A stretch of DNA of 64,000 bases from NCBI GenBank assembly GCA_009731375.1, contig BJOX01000060.1, positions 789,964 through 853,963 of the forward strand. The letters run 5' to 3'. The translations under genes and the position numbers were made by a program. Below the pieces are notes generated by a model. The model was given only the letters and a program-made list of their open reading frames with translations, was not told where the DNA came from and made no database searches. This DNA is from Paulinella micropora. Lineage: Eukaryota > Cercozoa > Imbricatea > Euglyphida. Shown here in pieces: positions 45,977-59,800 of this stretch (position 1 is its first letter; each line of letters starts with the position of its first letter).

Positions 45977-46247
45977 CTACGGTAAATACTTTTTCAATTC
46001 ATCTTTATTACTACACCACGGTTGACGAACTAACCATTCAATGTATGGCTTGTCAATCTTCGCGATGTCTTCTATTTTTTTCCTTTGTATTTACCAAAGT
46101 GAAAAGTGTCTTTTGGTTGAGTATTTCTCTTTTCTTCAATCGCTTTTATTTCGTCGTGGATTACCTTTTGAACATCTGCGAGAGAAAATGATTTCTTTTC
46201 GCCTTCAATTGAAAGTTGTTGGAACTTCTCGCACAGTCTCGTAAGGG
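45977..46247 (-). pseudogene. Short FGKYKGK-motif protein
   Basis: On minus, FHFGKYKGKK is followed, after a shift at the T7/A7 run at about 46073-46080, by a second segment with IAKIDKPYIEWLVRQPWC and a stop at 45977-45979. This FGKYKG-x(n)-D-x-Y-x-x-W-L pattern is widespread in small proteins of large DNA viruses and bacteria. The region upstream is charged (FSLADVQKVIHDEIKAIEEK), with no in-frame ATG visible, so the 5' end is lost or altered. Function unknown. Confidence 0.5.
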
Positions 46248-46308
46248 TGGATATAGTAGGGTGTATATAGTAGGGAGTATAAAAAAAAAATTAAATAATT
46301 AATATAGG

Positions 46309-46978
46309 ATGAGTGAATGGATAATCTTCGTTAAAGCTTACTCTGTCAAACACAATATAAGCTACAAGGAGGCATTGAAAAAAGCGAGCAAAGAATATAA
46401 GAAACAAAAGGGAGCAGTGCGGAGTTGTCTTAGGATGTCTATTTGTCTTCGACAGAGAGAAAGGGTGCTGACGGTTGGAAGCCAGTCGCGAGCCAAGAAA
46501 AATCAACCGTATATGAAAAAGATGGTAAGGTGATTGTAGCATTTAGAGGAAGTGCGGATAAGCGGGACTTACTCACAGATGTCGCATTGGTAAAGGGAGT
46601 ATTAAAAAGAACCCCGAGATATAAAGAAGAGCAGAAGCTGGTTAATGAAGTCATAAAGAAATATGGTAAGGATAATGTAGAGCTGACGGGTCATAGCCTT
46701 GGAGGGACGATTGCAAAAGACTTAAGCTCCAGATGGGGTTGAGGGCTACAACATACAATAAAGGCAGTAGCACAAGGGACCTAATTGAAGGAGTAATTGA
46801 CAGAGTAGCTATAAAGGTAAACCCAAAAGGGAAGAGGGCGAAGACTGCGAAGCTGACCACGAACTATCGGACCGCATTTGACCCCGTATCATTGTTAGGG
46901 GCTACGGCTGTAAATACTAAGCTAGTGAAGCCAAAAAAGGGAATTCATACAATTAGGAGCTTTAAAGGGAAAGGTTAA
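46309..46978 (+). pseudogene. Lipase (class 3-like) with N-terminal viral motif, frameshifted
   Basis: ATG 46309 directly follows TTAATATAGG. The first ~35 residues (VKAYSVKHNISYKEALKKAS) match a short motif often found at N-termini of virion proteins in large DNA viruses. A shift near 46420-46445 leads to VIVAFRGSADKRDLLTD, and then to the nucleophile elbow GHSLGG (46689-46706) of alpha/beta-hydrolase lipases. A second shift near 46735 leads to the C-terminal part (FDPVSLLGA, a catalytic-Asp context) ending at 46978. Phospholipases of this type are thought to act during virion entry; here the gene is broken. It ends 18 bp from the convergent polymerase gene. Confidence 0.75.
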
Positions 46979-46996
46979 AAAAAATAAAACTACCGT

Positions 46997-49668
46997 CTAA
47001 CTGCGAATGTGGAAGCCGAGCGGGATGCTGTCGTTGTCGTTAATAAACTCACGGCCTGCCCATTTGTTCTCATTAACTTGTTTTTTATGTTTTGATTGTG
47101 TATGATACTAAAATGCGGAACTTGTTGCTGTTTGCTGTTTCTGTTCATATGTATTTTTTTCATTTGGAAGTCCTTAACATTTACGACCGACCCACCACTG
47201 TCCATCTTTTCGAATATAGAGGGGTTAATTTGCTTATTCTCCAAGCCTTTACCGCGAAAGTGAACATATTTTTTAAACACCGTTTACCACTTCAATATGA
47301 ACTCCTTTTGAAATATGCTTTAGGTCATTCTTGGTCATTCCTTCCGTAAAGGCATCCTTCGTTGTAAATTCTAACATATACAGTTTAGGAGCTATCCAAG
47401 AGGCCCTTATAATTTTACATCCATCGCCTAAATCGTCTCCAATACCTCCTAATTTTTTATTACCCATATTCTTACTATGTCTAGCACATCTCGCGTGAAT
47501 TTGTAAGCTGTCGGTATCGGTGTAATAGAAGTCGTCTTCAATGCTTCCATTCGGGTTGGCTTCTTTCATATATCTATACATAATACGACGGCTGTATGCT
47601 AGTATGAACGCCCCGTAGTGTGTCGGTTTGGTTATGCTATTTTCTAATAAGGTCGGATTACGAGGGAGGCCTGTTAAATACCATAAGTCATTTCCATCCT
47701 TATCAACAAATTTTACTATGTCGGTTATTTGGTTATGGTTCCAAAATTTCCAGTATTCGTCGTTAGTGGTTATATATGCTGTTTTTGAAAGCATTGGTTT
47801 TTGTATCATCTTGCCGTATAGACTATTCATAAACAACTTGGCGAGCAAATATTGCGGGTTACCTTTCTCCGCATTTTCCTTCGCCTTGAACATATCATCT
47901 ATGTAGTCATTAAAAACTTGTTCTCCGCGGTCGGAGTAGTATCCTTTATGAATGTGGACTTCATAACCCTCAGCTACCATATCGGTGATGTCTACACTCG
48001 TCAGCCACTGGTCCTTCATATCCTCCAACCTCCATTTAAGAGAGCCCATTCGGTCTCGCTGTCCGATTTGCGAATGTAATATACTTTTAGGCGAAATGTA
48101 GTCAAGGTTATAAATACCTAAGGGGAGGTTTCGCGGGTCAAATGGTCCAATCGTTTCTATATGTCGCCAACCATAAACTCATTTAACATCGCGGTTGGAT
48201 ACAGAGAGACGACGTCGGCATCCACGAGATAATCGTCTATGTCGTCAAATGATAACTGCTTTTTCAAATATTACTCATACTGCTTAGAAATGAACCGCCT
48301 CTTAGATGGGTAAGTCCTTCCGCCTATGATCGCTTTTCTAAAGGCTTACTCTTCCTTTATTTTTGGAAGTCTTACCTCGTGTTTTTTGTGTATGTATTTT
48401 TCCATATATTGAAAGCCAGGCTTGAAGTTGAGATATGTGATGAAATATTGACTTTATGTGCGGTGTAGATAGTAGTGTTTATTTTATCGTATAACTCCTT
48501 CAACCCCATAACATCGTTTTTCAAATAGTCTACGCATTCTTGTTTCGTCTTGGCATCCATATCCTCCCACCTGCTAGCTTTCGTGTCGTGGTCGAAGTTT
48601 CCCTTCATAACGGTACAGCCCATACTTTCAAGATTGGCTTTTAGACTTCCTTGAGTGTGCTTACACATATCCCACATCTTAATATTTTCAAACTCTAAAC
48701 AGATTATAGAGCCGTTATTAATTTTTGATTGCTTAATCTTAATACCTCTTCTTATTAATTCTTGATGTATGAAGTAGTGGTCAAAGTTCGCCCCGTTAAA
48801 AGCATTAACATACAGGGTTGGCTGTTCGTCCTTCTTATTTTTTCTTCTGCCTCGCTTTGGTGTCCATCCCTCCTTTTATCTTCTTGCCTCGTTCAATTAG
48901 TAGGTCAATGAATTTACTTATACAATCTTCACCAGCTATGTATTGAAAGCCTTCACCGGCGGGCCCTGAGTGTATCCGACTATGTAGCAATCGTGGATAT
49001 CATAACCATCCGCTATTTCTTTATTTCTCCATGTTTCCAAATTGCAATGAATTATTCTGTCGTTGTTGATTTTATCTTCCGTATAGAAATCTGTCAGTAA
49101 GCTTCTTTTGTGATTCTTTTTTAACCTCATGTCTACAAAATGCTTTCAGTTAAGGTTGCAGGTATGCTTATTAACATATACTAGTAAGCAGTCCTCACAT
49201 TTCTTTTTAAACTGTTTTTCTAGTGCATAATAGTGGTTATTTTCTAAAAATATTAGTTTGTCTGCCTCTTCGCAATCATTACTAGTTCGTTTCGTTTCCT
49301 TGGTTATAGCATTTGTTATTTCATATGTTTTACCTTCTTTTATGTATTTGTTTAAGATTTCAACTGCTATGGAAAACGGTATAGGCGAATTAGGTTCAAG
49401 TTTAAACTCGCTTCTAATATCATTACATCTCTTCTTATTCAACGGACGGAAATCAAGTATATCCTTACACAGGAAGAATAAGCAGTTATTGTTTTTGCTT
49501 GGTGGCGATACCTTCTTACCCTCTTCAACTTTTTCCCGCTTCTCCTTTTTTCCTTCATAGCATCCTCTGCCGTTCTCTTGAACGAATATTATTTTAACAT
49601 ATTTGATTTCTCTTTCGTATCCATTCTCGCCCGCTTCTATGTTGGTTATGTTAAACTCGTTAAGACGA
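46997..49668 (-). pseudogene. Protein-primed family B DNA polymerase, 5'-truncated
   Basis: Read from right to left. A zinc-like CEDCLLVYVNKHTC lies at about 49150-49190. An exonuclease I site follows in IIHCNLETW (about 49035), where the usual first Asp is Asn. Exo II-like GANFDHYF is near 48790 and Exo III-like YLKNDVMGLKELYD near 48520. Polymerase motif A DVVSLYPTAM is at 48190-48222, motif B KLFMNSLYGKM at 47808-47841 and motif C YYTDTDSL at 47506-47528. The C-terminal IPLGFH and stop are at 46997-46999. At least five frameshifts or stops occur. About 850 codons remain. Coding breaks off at 49668 into CAA repeats, so the N-terminus is missing. In intact relatives it replicates the element from a protein primer. 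Confidence 0.88.
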
Positions 49669-49916
<248 letters not shown>

Positions 49917-50409
49917 CTATATCTGAGGCGTACTGATGCAGCTAATGGCATATCCTCAACGGACATAAGCCTCCAATACCCTTGTTCGAGATCCTCCACC
50001 CCCCCGTGTCAGTCTCTCGCCTGATGATCGGGGCCACCGATGGAGCTCCTGAGGGCAAGACTGCACTAAGCCGAGGTTATTCCGCAGTCCCAGCAACCTC
50101 TTGCAAGACGTCACCGAATGTGCAAGTGCATACACCAAGCGCGGTTGCTAGAGCTGCCTCGAAACCCCACCCATAACAATCTGGTGTCTGCTGGGTCCTG
50201 GGCTATCAACCAGCATATGCGGAGTTTAAGATCTTTTACGCGCGCAACGACCCTCCTCCCCAGCATCTACCACCAAAGGGTTATGAGTTGGCGTCACAGT
50301 TTAACGCCTTGAGGCCATTGGGCTGGAACTCTGTTTAGCAAGTGTGACTAGGTTTTTTCATCGGGATTTCCCTCAAATATGTCACAGTCAACACTCCAAG
50401 GCAGATTTA
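49917..50409 (+). repeat. Dispersed ~490-bp repeat, copy 4 (full, tandem)
   Basis: Complete 493-bp unit including the tail with GTTTAGCAAGTGTGACTAGG; followed head-to-tail by copy 5. Confidence 0.95.
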
Positions 50410-50901
50410 CTATATCTGAGGCGTACTGATGCAGCTAATGGCATATCCTCAACGGACATAAGCCTCCAATACCCTTGTTCGAGGTCCTCCACCCCCCCGT
50501 GTCAGTCTCTCGCCTGATGATCGGGGCCACCGATGGAGCTCCTGAGGGCAAGACTGCACTAAGCCGAGGTTATTCCGCAGTCCCAGCAACCTCTTGCAAG
50601 ACGTCACCGAATGTGCAAGTGCATACACCAAGCGCGGTTGCTAGAGCTGCCTCGAAACCCCACCCATAACAATCTGGTGTCTGCTGGGTCCTGGGCTATC
50701 AACCAGCATATGCGGAGTTTAAGATCTTTTACGCGCGCAACGACCCTCCTCCCCAGCATCTACCACCAAAGGTTATGAGTTGGCGTCACAGTTTAACGCC
50801 TTGAGGCCATTGGGCTGGAACTCTGTTTAGCAAGTGTGACTAGGTTTTTTCATCGGGATTTCCCTCAAATATGTCACAGTCAATACTCCAAGGCAGATTT
50901 A
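50410..50901 (+). repeat. Dispersed ~490-bp repeat, copy 5 (full, tandem)
   Basis: 492 bp, near-identical to copy 4 with a 1-bp deletion in AAAGGTTATG. Confidence 0.95.
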
Positions 50902-50998
50902 CTATATCTGAGGCGTACTGATGCAGCTAATGGCATATCCTCAACGGACATAAATATTAATAATAATAATAATAATAACAATAATAATAATAATAGTG
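50902..50998 (+). repeat. 490-bp repeat, partial copy 6, plus TAA tract
   Basis: First ~52 bp of the unit (to GGACATAA), then a TAA/ACA microsatellite. Confidence 0.9.
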
Positions 50999-51068
50999 GA
51001 CATGCCTCTATGGCGTTGCCAACGGCTCCAGGGATTTCGAATTGCTTGAAACATCCTTTCCGCGATCT

Positions 51069-51298
51069 TCAGGTGCTCTTTTTGTAGCCAGGAAACCAGT
51101 TCGAGTAAACACATGCCCCGCACTTCTCAACATGTGTGTAGTCTTGATCAATGCAAGCGCACTCCAGGTCATTTTCGCAATACTGGTCATATCTAGGATC
51201 CTGTGGTAGTGGACAGCACTGGCCATCGCAACTGGGTTCGATTTTGGTCACCAAATCAGCACAACATCTGAACACAACTTTGCTCTGGCATCTTTTCC
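51069..51298 (-). CDS. Putative last exon of a cysteine-rich protein
   Basis: On minus, a splice-acceptor-like CCGGTCTAG ends at 51299. The open segment that follows encodes about 75 residues to TGA 51069-51071, with 13 cysteines, including KRCQSKVVFRCCADL, CDGQCCPL, ECACID and KCGACVYSNW. Dense paired cysteines and polar spacing suggest an extracellular disulphide-rich domain. The upstream exon was not found; the frame continues upstream of the acceptor for only about 22 codons. It could be a host gene fragment. Family not recognised. Confidence 0.4.
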
Positions 51299-51519
51299 TA
51301 GACCGGCCGGCACCGGCACCCACCAACAAAAATGATTGAGTTCCCGGGATTTTTTCTCTTGTCAAACCCTGCCACTGTCATACCACAGTTGAAGTCCGGG
51401 TTGACGCTCAAGATCATGAGCCTTCCTCGCCAGGCACTATTTTATTATATTTTTTATATATTTATTTTGTTTTTTTTCACTACTTATACCGGTAATGTTT
51501 AAAGTGAGGGGGAGACGGG
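51299..51519. other. Non-coding
   Basis: AT-rich towards the right; nothing recognised. Confidence 0.4.
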
Positions 51520-51584
51520 GGGGGGGGGGGGGGGGGGGGGGGNNNNNNNNNNNNNNNNNNNNNNNNNNNNNNNNNNNNNNNNNN

Positions 51585-51619
<35 letters not shown>

Positions 51620-51626
51620 GGGGGGA
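51520..51626. repeat. Poly-G tract with 42-N gap
   Basis: G run interrupted by N at 51543-51584. Confidence 0.95.
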
Positions 51627-51894
51627 GGGAAATGGGAATGCATTTGCATGTAAGCACCTATTTTCCTTTTGCTTGTTTTATTGACTTATGTTATTATACA
51701 TTTTTACGCAGACACATTTCACGAGAGAATACCCGCCAGTGACTTCGACCGTAACTTAAGCATGAACAAGAAAGAGTAAGTTATGAGTCCTTGGCCTTGG
51801 GGACAGGGCGCTTTTTAGTGATGTCAAAGAAGTAGATTCCAAGCACCTAATATTAATGGTAATATTACATTTGATATATGAATGGAGTTAGTGG
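51627..51894. other. Non-coding spacer
   Basis: No feature recognised. Confidence 0.4.
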
Positions 51895-52080
51895 CTAGAT
51901 ACATAGATAGGTAGGTAGATGCGTAGAAGTAGGTAGGTAGGTAGGTAGGTTGGTTGGTAGGTTGGTTGGTAGGTAGGTAGGTAGGTAGGTAGGTAGGTAG
52001 GTAGATAGGTAGATAGGTAGATAGATGGATAGATGGATAGATAGATAGATAGATGGATAGATAGATAGATAGACAGATAG

Positions 52081-52138
<58 letters not shown>

Positions 52139-52222
52139 GTAGATAAATAGGTAGATAGACAGACAGACAGACAGATAGGTAGATAGGTAGACAGATAGGT
52201 AGGTAGGTAGATCGATAGATAG
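51895..52222. repeat. GATA/GGTA tetranucleotide array
   Basis: (GGTA)n grading into (GATA)n with GACA variants, plus-strand purine orientation. Confidence 0.95.
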
Positions 52223-52320
52223 ATGAGATGTCGCAAAGGAATGTAGTCCTTGCAAAGGAACGCAGTTTCACATCAAACAGTAATTTGTGTACTGTGCATG
52301 TGTCCGGGATGGGAATCACG
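52223..52320 (-). mobile_element. 5'-truncated LINE copy D inside GATA array
   Basis: 98 bp identical or nearly so to the last part of the LINE 3' UTR (reverse of 60645-60742), ending at the LINE 3' terminus GCGACATCTCAT. GATA repeat lies on both sides. In LINE sense the 3' end is followed by (CTAT)n. Confidence 0.9.
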
Positions 52321-53480
<1,160 letters not shown>

Positions 53481-53805
53481 GCAGATGGCGTGGGACATAC
53501 GAGTTGCGTACGAGAGAAAGGCGACGAGGGAGAGAGAGAAGAGGACAAGACAACCCGCACGGAGGATTGTGGGGTTGGTTGAGCCGAACACGAACCACAA
53601 CCACCAGCCTAGTGGATAATGGTGGTGGTGGTGGTGGTGATGGTGATGATGATGATGATGATGATGTTGTTGTTGTTGTTGTTGTTGATGATGATGATGA
53701 TAATGTTGATGACGATGACGATACAAATATATAAATATATAAGATAAATGAAATACAAAAAAATAATAGTAAACATACCCAGCATGATGTGCAAGGCTGG
53801 CTGTA
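53481..53805. other. Spacer with GGT/GAT array and GCATGATG motif
   Basis: Unique sequence 53481-53620, then (GGT)n/(GAT)n/(GTT)n to 53725. The first copy of GCATGATGTGCAAGGCTGGC is near 53782. Confidence 0.7.
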
Positions 53806-55240
<1,435 letters not shown>

Positions 55241-55600
55241 CAAACAGACGATCACTTAGGCAAGAAAAACACCTGATGTAAAAGAATAAAGAAGAAAGAA
55301 GAAAGAAAGAAGAAAGAAGAAAGAAGAAAGAAAGAAAGAAAGAAGAAAGAAAGAAGAAAGAAAGAAAGAAGAAAGAAAGAAAACAAGAAAGAAGGAAGAA
55401 GAAAGAAGAAGAAAGAAAGAAAGAAGAAAAAAGAAAAAAAGAAAGAAAGAAAGAAGAAAGAAGAAGAAAGAAGAAAGAAAGAAAGAAAGAAAGAAGAAAG
55501 AAGAAAGAAGAAAGAAGAAGAAATTTACAAGTAAGACCGAATTGCACTTGACAAGGATTAAAGAAAGAAGAAAGAAGAGAGAAGAAAGAAGAAAGAAGAA
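55241..55600. repeat. GAAA/GAAGAAA purine array
   Basis: Imperfect GAAAGAAGAAA array with a ~35-bp unique interruption near 55520-55555. Confidence 0.9.
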
Positions 55601-56120
55601 AGGCAGTAGTGAGGCGATATGAAGGGCAGAAAGGCAGTAGTGAGGCAATATGGATGGCAGAAAGGCAGTAGTGAGGCAATATGCAGGGCAGAAAGGCAGT
55701 AGTGAGGTAATATGGAGGGGAGAGAGGCAGTAGTGAGGCAATATGGAGGGCAGAAAGGCAGCAGTGAGGGAATATGGAGGGCAGAAAGGCAGTAGTGAGG
55801 AAATATGGGGAGAAATGCAGTAGTGAGGCAATATGGACATCAGAAAGGCAGTAGTGAGGCAATATGGAAATCAGAAAGGCAGTAGTGAGACAGTATGGAG
55901 GGAAGAAAGGCAGTAGTGAGGCAATATGGATGGCAGAAAGGCAGTAGTGAGGCAATATGCGGGGCAGAAAGGCAGTAGTGAGGGAATATGGATGGCAGAA
56001 AGGCAGTAGTGATGCAATATGGAGGGCAGAAAGGCAGTAGTGAGGCTATATGGATGGCAGAAAGGCAGTAGTGAGGCAATATGGAGAAGGAAAAGAAAAT
56101 AGTGAGGCAATATGGAGGGA
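55601..56120. repeat. 31-bp minisatellite, about 16 copies
   Basis: Unit approximates AAAGGCAGTAGTGAGGCAAT followed by ATGGAGGGCAG. Variants differ at a few positions. Because 31 is not a multiple of 3, frames through it cycle and are not genes. Confidence 0.95.
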
Positions 56121-56232
56121 TAGATAGATACTTAGATAGATAGATAGATAGATAGATAGGTAGATGCGATATGGAGGGGAGAAAGTCAGCGTAAGTATCT
56201 ATCCATCTATCTATCTATCTATCTATCCATCC

Positions 56233-56284
<52 letters not shown>
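56121..56284. repeat. GATA then CTAT microsatellite
   Basis: Short GATA block, a unique ~30 bp, then (ATCT)n immediately preceding LINE copy A. Confidence 0.9.
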
Positions 56285-56285
<1 letters not shown>

Positions 56286-56845
56286 CAAATCGAGGACAAC
56301 GGATGGACCTGCCACCTTCGACCAATCGAATGCGGGGCTCGCGGCATGGTATCGTTCTCTGTTCATCGATGTTTCCGCGCCTTGGGTTTTTCCCATCCCC
56401 AATCCAAATCCCTTTGCTTCAAGCTATCCTCCTGCGTAGCTCGTTGCTCTTTTGCGATTTATCGCTCCTGTGCAGTCAAAAATTGGACTAATCTTCCTCT
56501 AGTCCGTATTGGTGACTGCATTCCATCATAGCCGTCCAGTGTTGCATAGCCCGGGCTAGGTCCCTGCGGGGGTTTAGGCCTCATACAATGTCATCATTGT
56601 AGCTTGCGCAAGCTTACGGTGCTCAAAACACTTGGACTAACGGCTTCCTTTTCTTTCTCTTCTTCCTTATCCTCCCACTCTCCATTCCTAGATTGCCTTT
56701 TTCTTCAACGTCCTTCCTCCTCTTCTTTTTCCAGAACACAGTCTACCCGTGATTCCCATCCCGGACACATGCACAGTACACAAATTATTGTTTGATGTGA
56801 AACTGCGTTCCTTTGCAAGGACTACATTCCTTTGCGACATCTCAT
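56285..56845 (+). mobile_element. 5'-truncated LINE copy A
   Basis: Matches the last ~48 codons and the whole 3' UTR of the long copy (60182-60742). The left junction lies in (ATCT)n. Its 3' end GCGACATCTCAT is directly followed by the 5' end of the long LINE copy. Confidence 0.9.
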
Positions 56846-59800
56846 CCATATGTGACCCCGTCGCGGCGATAAAGCGCGGCAACCAAACCTTTCTCCTTTT
56901 TCTTCTTGGGCTGACAACCCTGGCTTAAACGAAGAGGCTTGCTTCCCCTAAGTTAAGCCGTAAGTTACAAAAACTACATGCGAAAACCTACCGACGCACC
57001 GCTATTCCCTCCGGAGTGGCCGCCGTCACCCTCCCAGTGCGTGCTCTGCACCGCCTGAACCCCCTGGAGAAGATTTTGCTCATGTTCACCCTTACGAAGA
57101 CCTTTCGGGCCTCCTCGAAAAGAAGAGCCCAAAAGCGCACGTCCATCCGGACTACAAGTCGCAACCCGGCATTATCAACCTGGATTCCACCCACTGTGTT
57201 GACGCCGAGACATACTCCCATTTCGTCCATCGGACAAGAAGTGCCCCGAAAGAACCAACCGAAAGAAGAAAACGCCTGGTATTGCCATCAACACCAAGCG
57301 AATGGAAAGGCATTGAAGAAGAACTCCAATCCGCACTCCCTCTCATCCTCCCCTCCTCTCTCATCAAATGCCTGTCATGTGACGAAGCAGTAGCGAAATT
57401 TGAAAGATATCTCTACGACTTCATAGCACAACGGGTAACAAAAACACAAGAACAAACTCATGAGCGAAAAAACTGCCACGTAATCCGGCTCCAAACAGAA
57501 CTCACGCAGAACCGACAACAAAAACTGATCCAAAAGAGACATCTGCGAGATCTCAAAAGGGCAGGTTCAATTCCAGCTGCTGTTGCAAAAAGCCTGCAAA
57601 AAACTTGGCGAGTATTATTGAAGACCGGTAACCGCCTCCGCCGTCGTCTCAAGGAAGCAACTTTAAGCTCCGCTCAACGACAAGCAAATACACGCTTCCG
57701 AACTGACCCTCATAAGTTTGCCAAAAATCTGTTTCATCCCCCCTCAACCCAAACCACTTCCTCCCTATCCAAAGAAAACTGTGACTCCTACTTTCCCAAC
57801 CTATACAAAGACGCTAATCGTGAACAAACCTACGTGCCCTTACCTGAAATGAATCGCCCGCCTCTACCAACTGTCCCCTTTGACCTCAAGCCACCGTCCT
57901 TCTTGGAAACCAAAAGATCTGTGTTTGCCAAGCGTAATGGTGCAGCCCCTGGCAGAGATGGTATTAGCTACCTTGTTTACAAGAGACTTCCCACCGCTTT
58001 ACTTTTCTTACACAAACTCATTGTCAAGTGTTGGACAACGGATGTAGCTAATAGCTGGGCCCAAGCTGCTATCTCCCTCCTTCATAAGGACGGCGATCCA
58101 CTTCAGGCCTCAAACTATCGTCCGATTGCTCTGACAAGCTGCTCGGGTAAGGTATTTTTCTCTTTGTGGTCAAAACGCCTAGAGAGTTTTTTGCTAGATA
58201 ACAAGTACTTTGACAGAGCAAAACAAAAAGGTTTCCTCCGTAACGTTGCAGGATGCCCCGAGCACATTGCTACTACAAAAGCTACCATCAGAAATGCAAA
58301 AGATCACTATCGCCAACTGGTCATAGCATGGATTGACCTACAAAACGCTTTTGGAAGCGTAAACCACAACTTGATCCAGTTCGCTCTCTGGTGGTACCAC
58401 GTGCCCCCTATGTTTGCTCGCATAATCTTTTTATACTACGAACTCTTAGTAGCCACAATCGAAGGGAAAGATTGGTCATCAGAACCCTTTGTTTTTGCTG
58501 TTGGCGTTTTTCAAGGATGCTGCATTTCTCCTCTCCTTTTCAACATAGTTTTCAACCTACTCCTTGACCTCCTATCATCCTTGACCAAAAACAACGGTTA
58601 TCATTTCAAGCATAAGACCTCAACAGATGAAGTCATCGTGCACGAAGCTGCTTATGCTGACGACCTCAAACTACACTGCCGATCCCCGAAACACTGTCAA
58701 TCGTCCATCAACATGATTGACAAATTTCTGTCATGGTCCAGAACAATGGCCGCGAAACCGCCCAAATGCAAAAGCCTTGCTTTCAAATACTGGACTAAAG
58801 CCGACGACTATAAGGGTCTCAAACGATTATTGCCGATCTCGTTCCCACCCTTCGACCCCGCCCTTACTATTACTGGCAAACCGATTGACTTCATCGCTGA
58901 CAAGCCTTTCAAAGACCTCGGATGGATTGTCTACCATGACCTCAGCGAAAACGAACAACGTGCAGCAATCCAAAAGAAGTTCATTCTTTCTATGCAAGCC
59001 ATCGATAGCTGCTCGATCAATGGCTTTATGAAACTTTGGCTATACCAGCACTACGCTGTCCAGTCACTTGCCTGGCCATTTCTCATTTATGACCTCTGCT
59101 TATCTTTCGCCAAAACCCTTGAGAAAATTGCGACCCGCTTCCTCAAAAAATGGGCCAATATCTACAAAAGAGCTCTGGTCTCTTGCCTTTACCGCCCACG
59201 CTCGAAATTCGGTCTACAGCTCCAATCCATCGTCTCTTTTTACCAGCGACTTCAAATCAACCGTGCTCAAATGCTGAAGTACTGCCCAGATAAACACCTC
59301 TCGTCCATTTATGCGATGAACCTGACGAAACACGAAACATTTCGAACTATCTGGAAACCAGAGCCTGTGCTCGAAAAGCTTGAGGCACAAGTTGATTTTG
59401 AATTCAAACATCGAGGCCAATCCGATCATCTCGGACTTGGCCATGGTCGCTACCCAAAAGAACATTCCATCACAGACCGCAAAGACAGGGTTTTAGAATT
59501 AGCTGCTGAGACAATACTTGAGACAACCACAGTGCATGACATGGACAAAGCCATGCAAGGGTGCTTCCTTCGTTTTGAAGACGCATGCCCCTTCGACCTC
59601 TCCTGGGCTCGCCTCATCGGAACCCGTAATCCCCGTTTAATCTCTTGGGTCATCAACGCAAGCACAAACTCGGTTATTACCCCCGACCTTAGACGTCTGT
59701 GGGGAATCATTCCCAACAACAAGTGTGCCCTCTGTTCTGGTCAAGCACATCTATGCCACATCCTCTCCGGTTGCCATGTTGCCCTCAAACAAGGCCGCTA

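Larger units (their letters stand above)
29800..49668. mobile_element. Decayed Polinton/Maverick virus-like element, right end truncated
   Basis: About 20 kb with the full Polinton hallmark set: retroviral-type integrase, protein-primed PolB, A32-like ATPase, cysteine protease, penton-like and major capsid proteins. It also carries fibre, lipase, DUF3223-type and small accessory genes. Genes are AT-rich, closely spaced and intronless, in sharp contrast to the surrounding microsatellites. Most long genes are frameshifted, so this copy is a fossil or the assembly has many indels. The polymerase 5' end is replaced by CAA then TAA arrays at 49669. The left boundary is uncertain. Confidence 0.9.

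Noticed and set aside
46041-46244. 67-codon plus-strand frame rich in hydrophobic residues
   Set aside because: Shadow of the minus-strand FGKYKGK-motif gene.
57016-57393. 125-codon frame overlapping the LINE ORF start
   Set aside because: No motif, begins at GTG, and overlaps the longer LINE frame; I could not support it as a separate ORF1.
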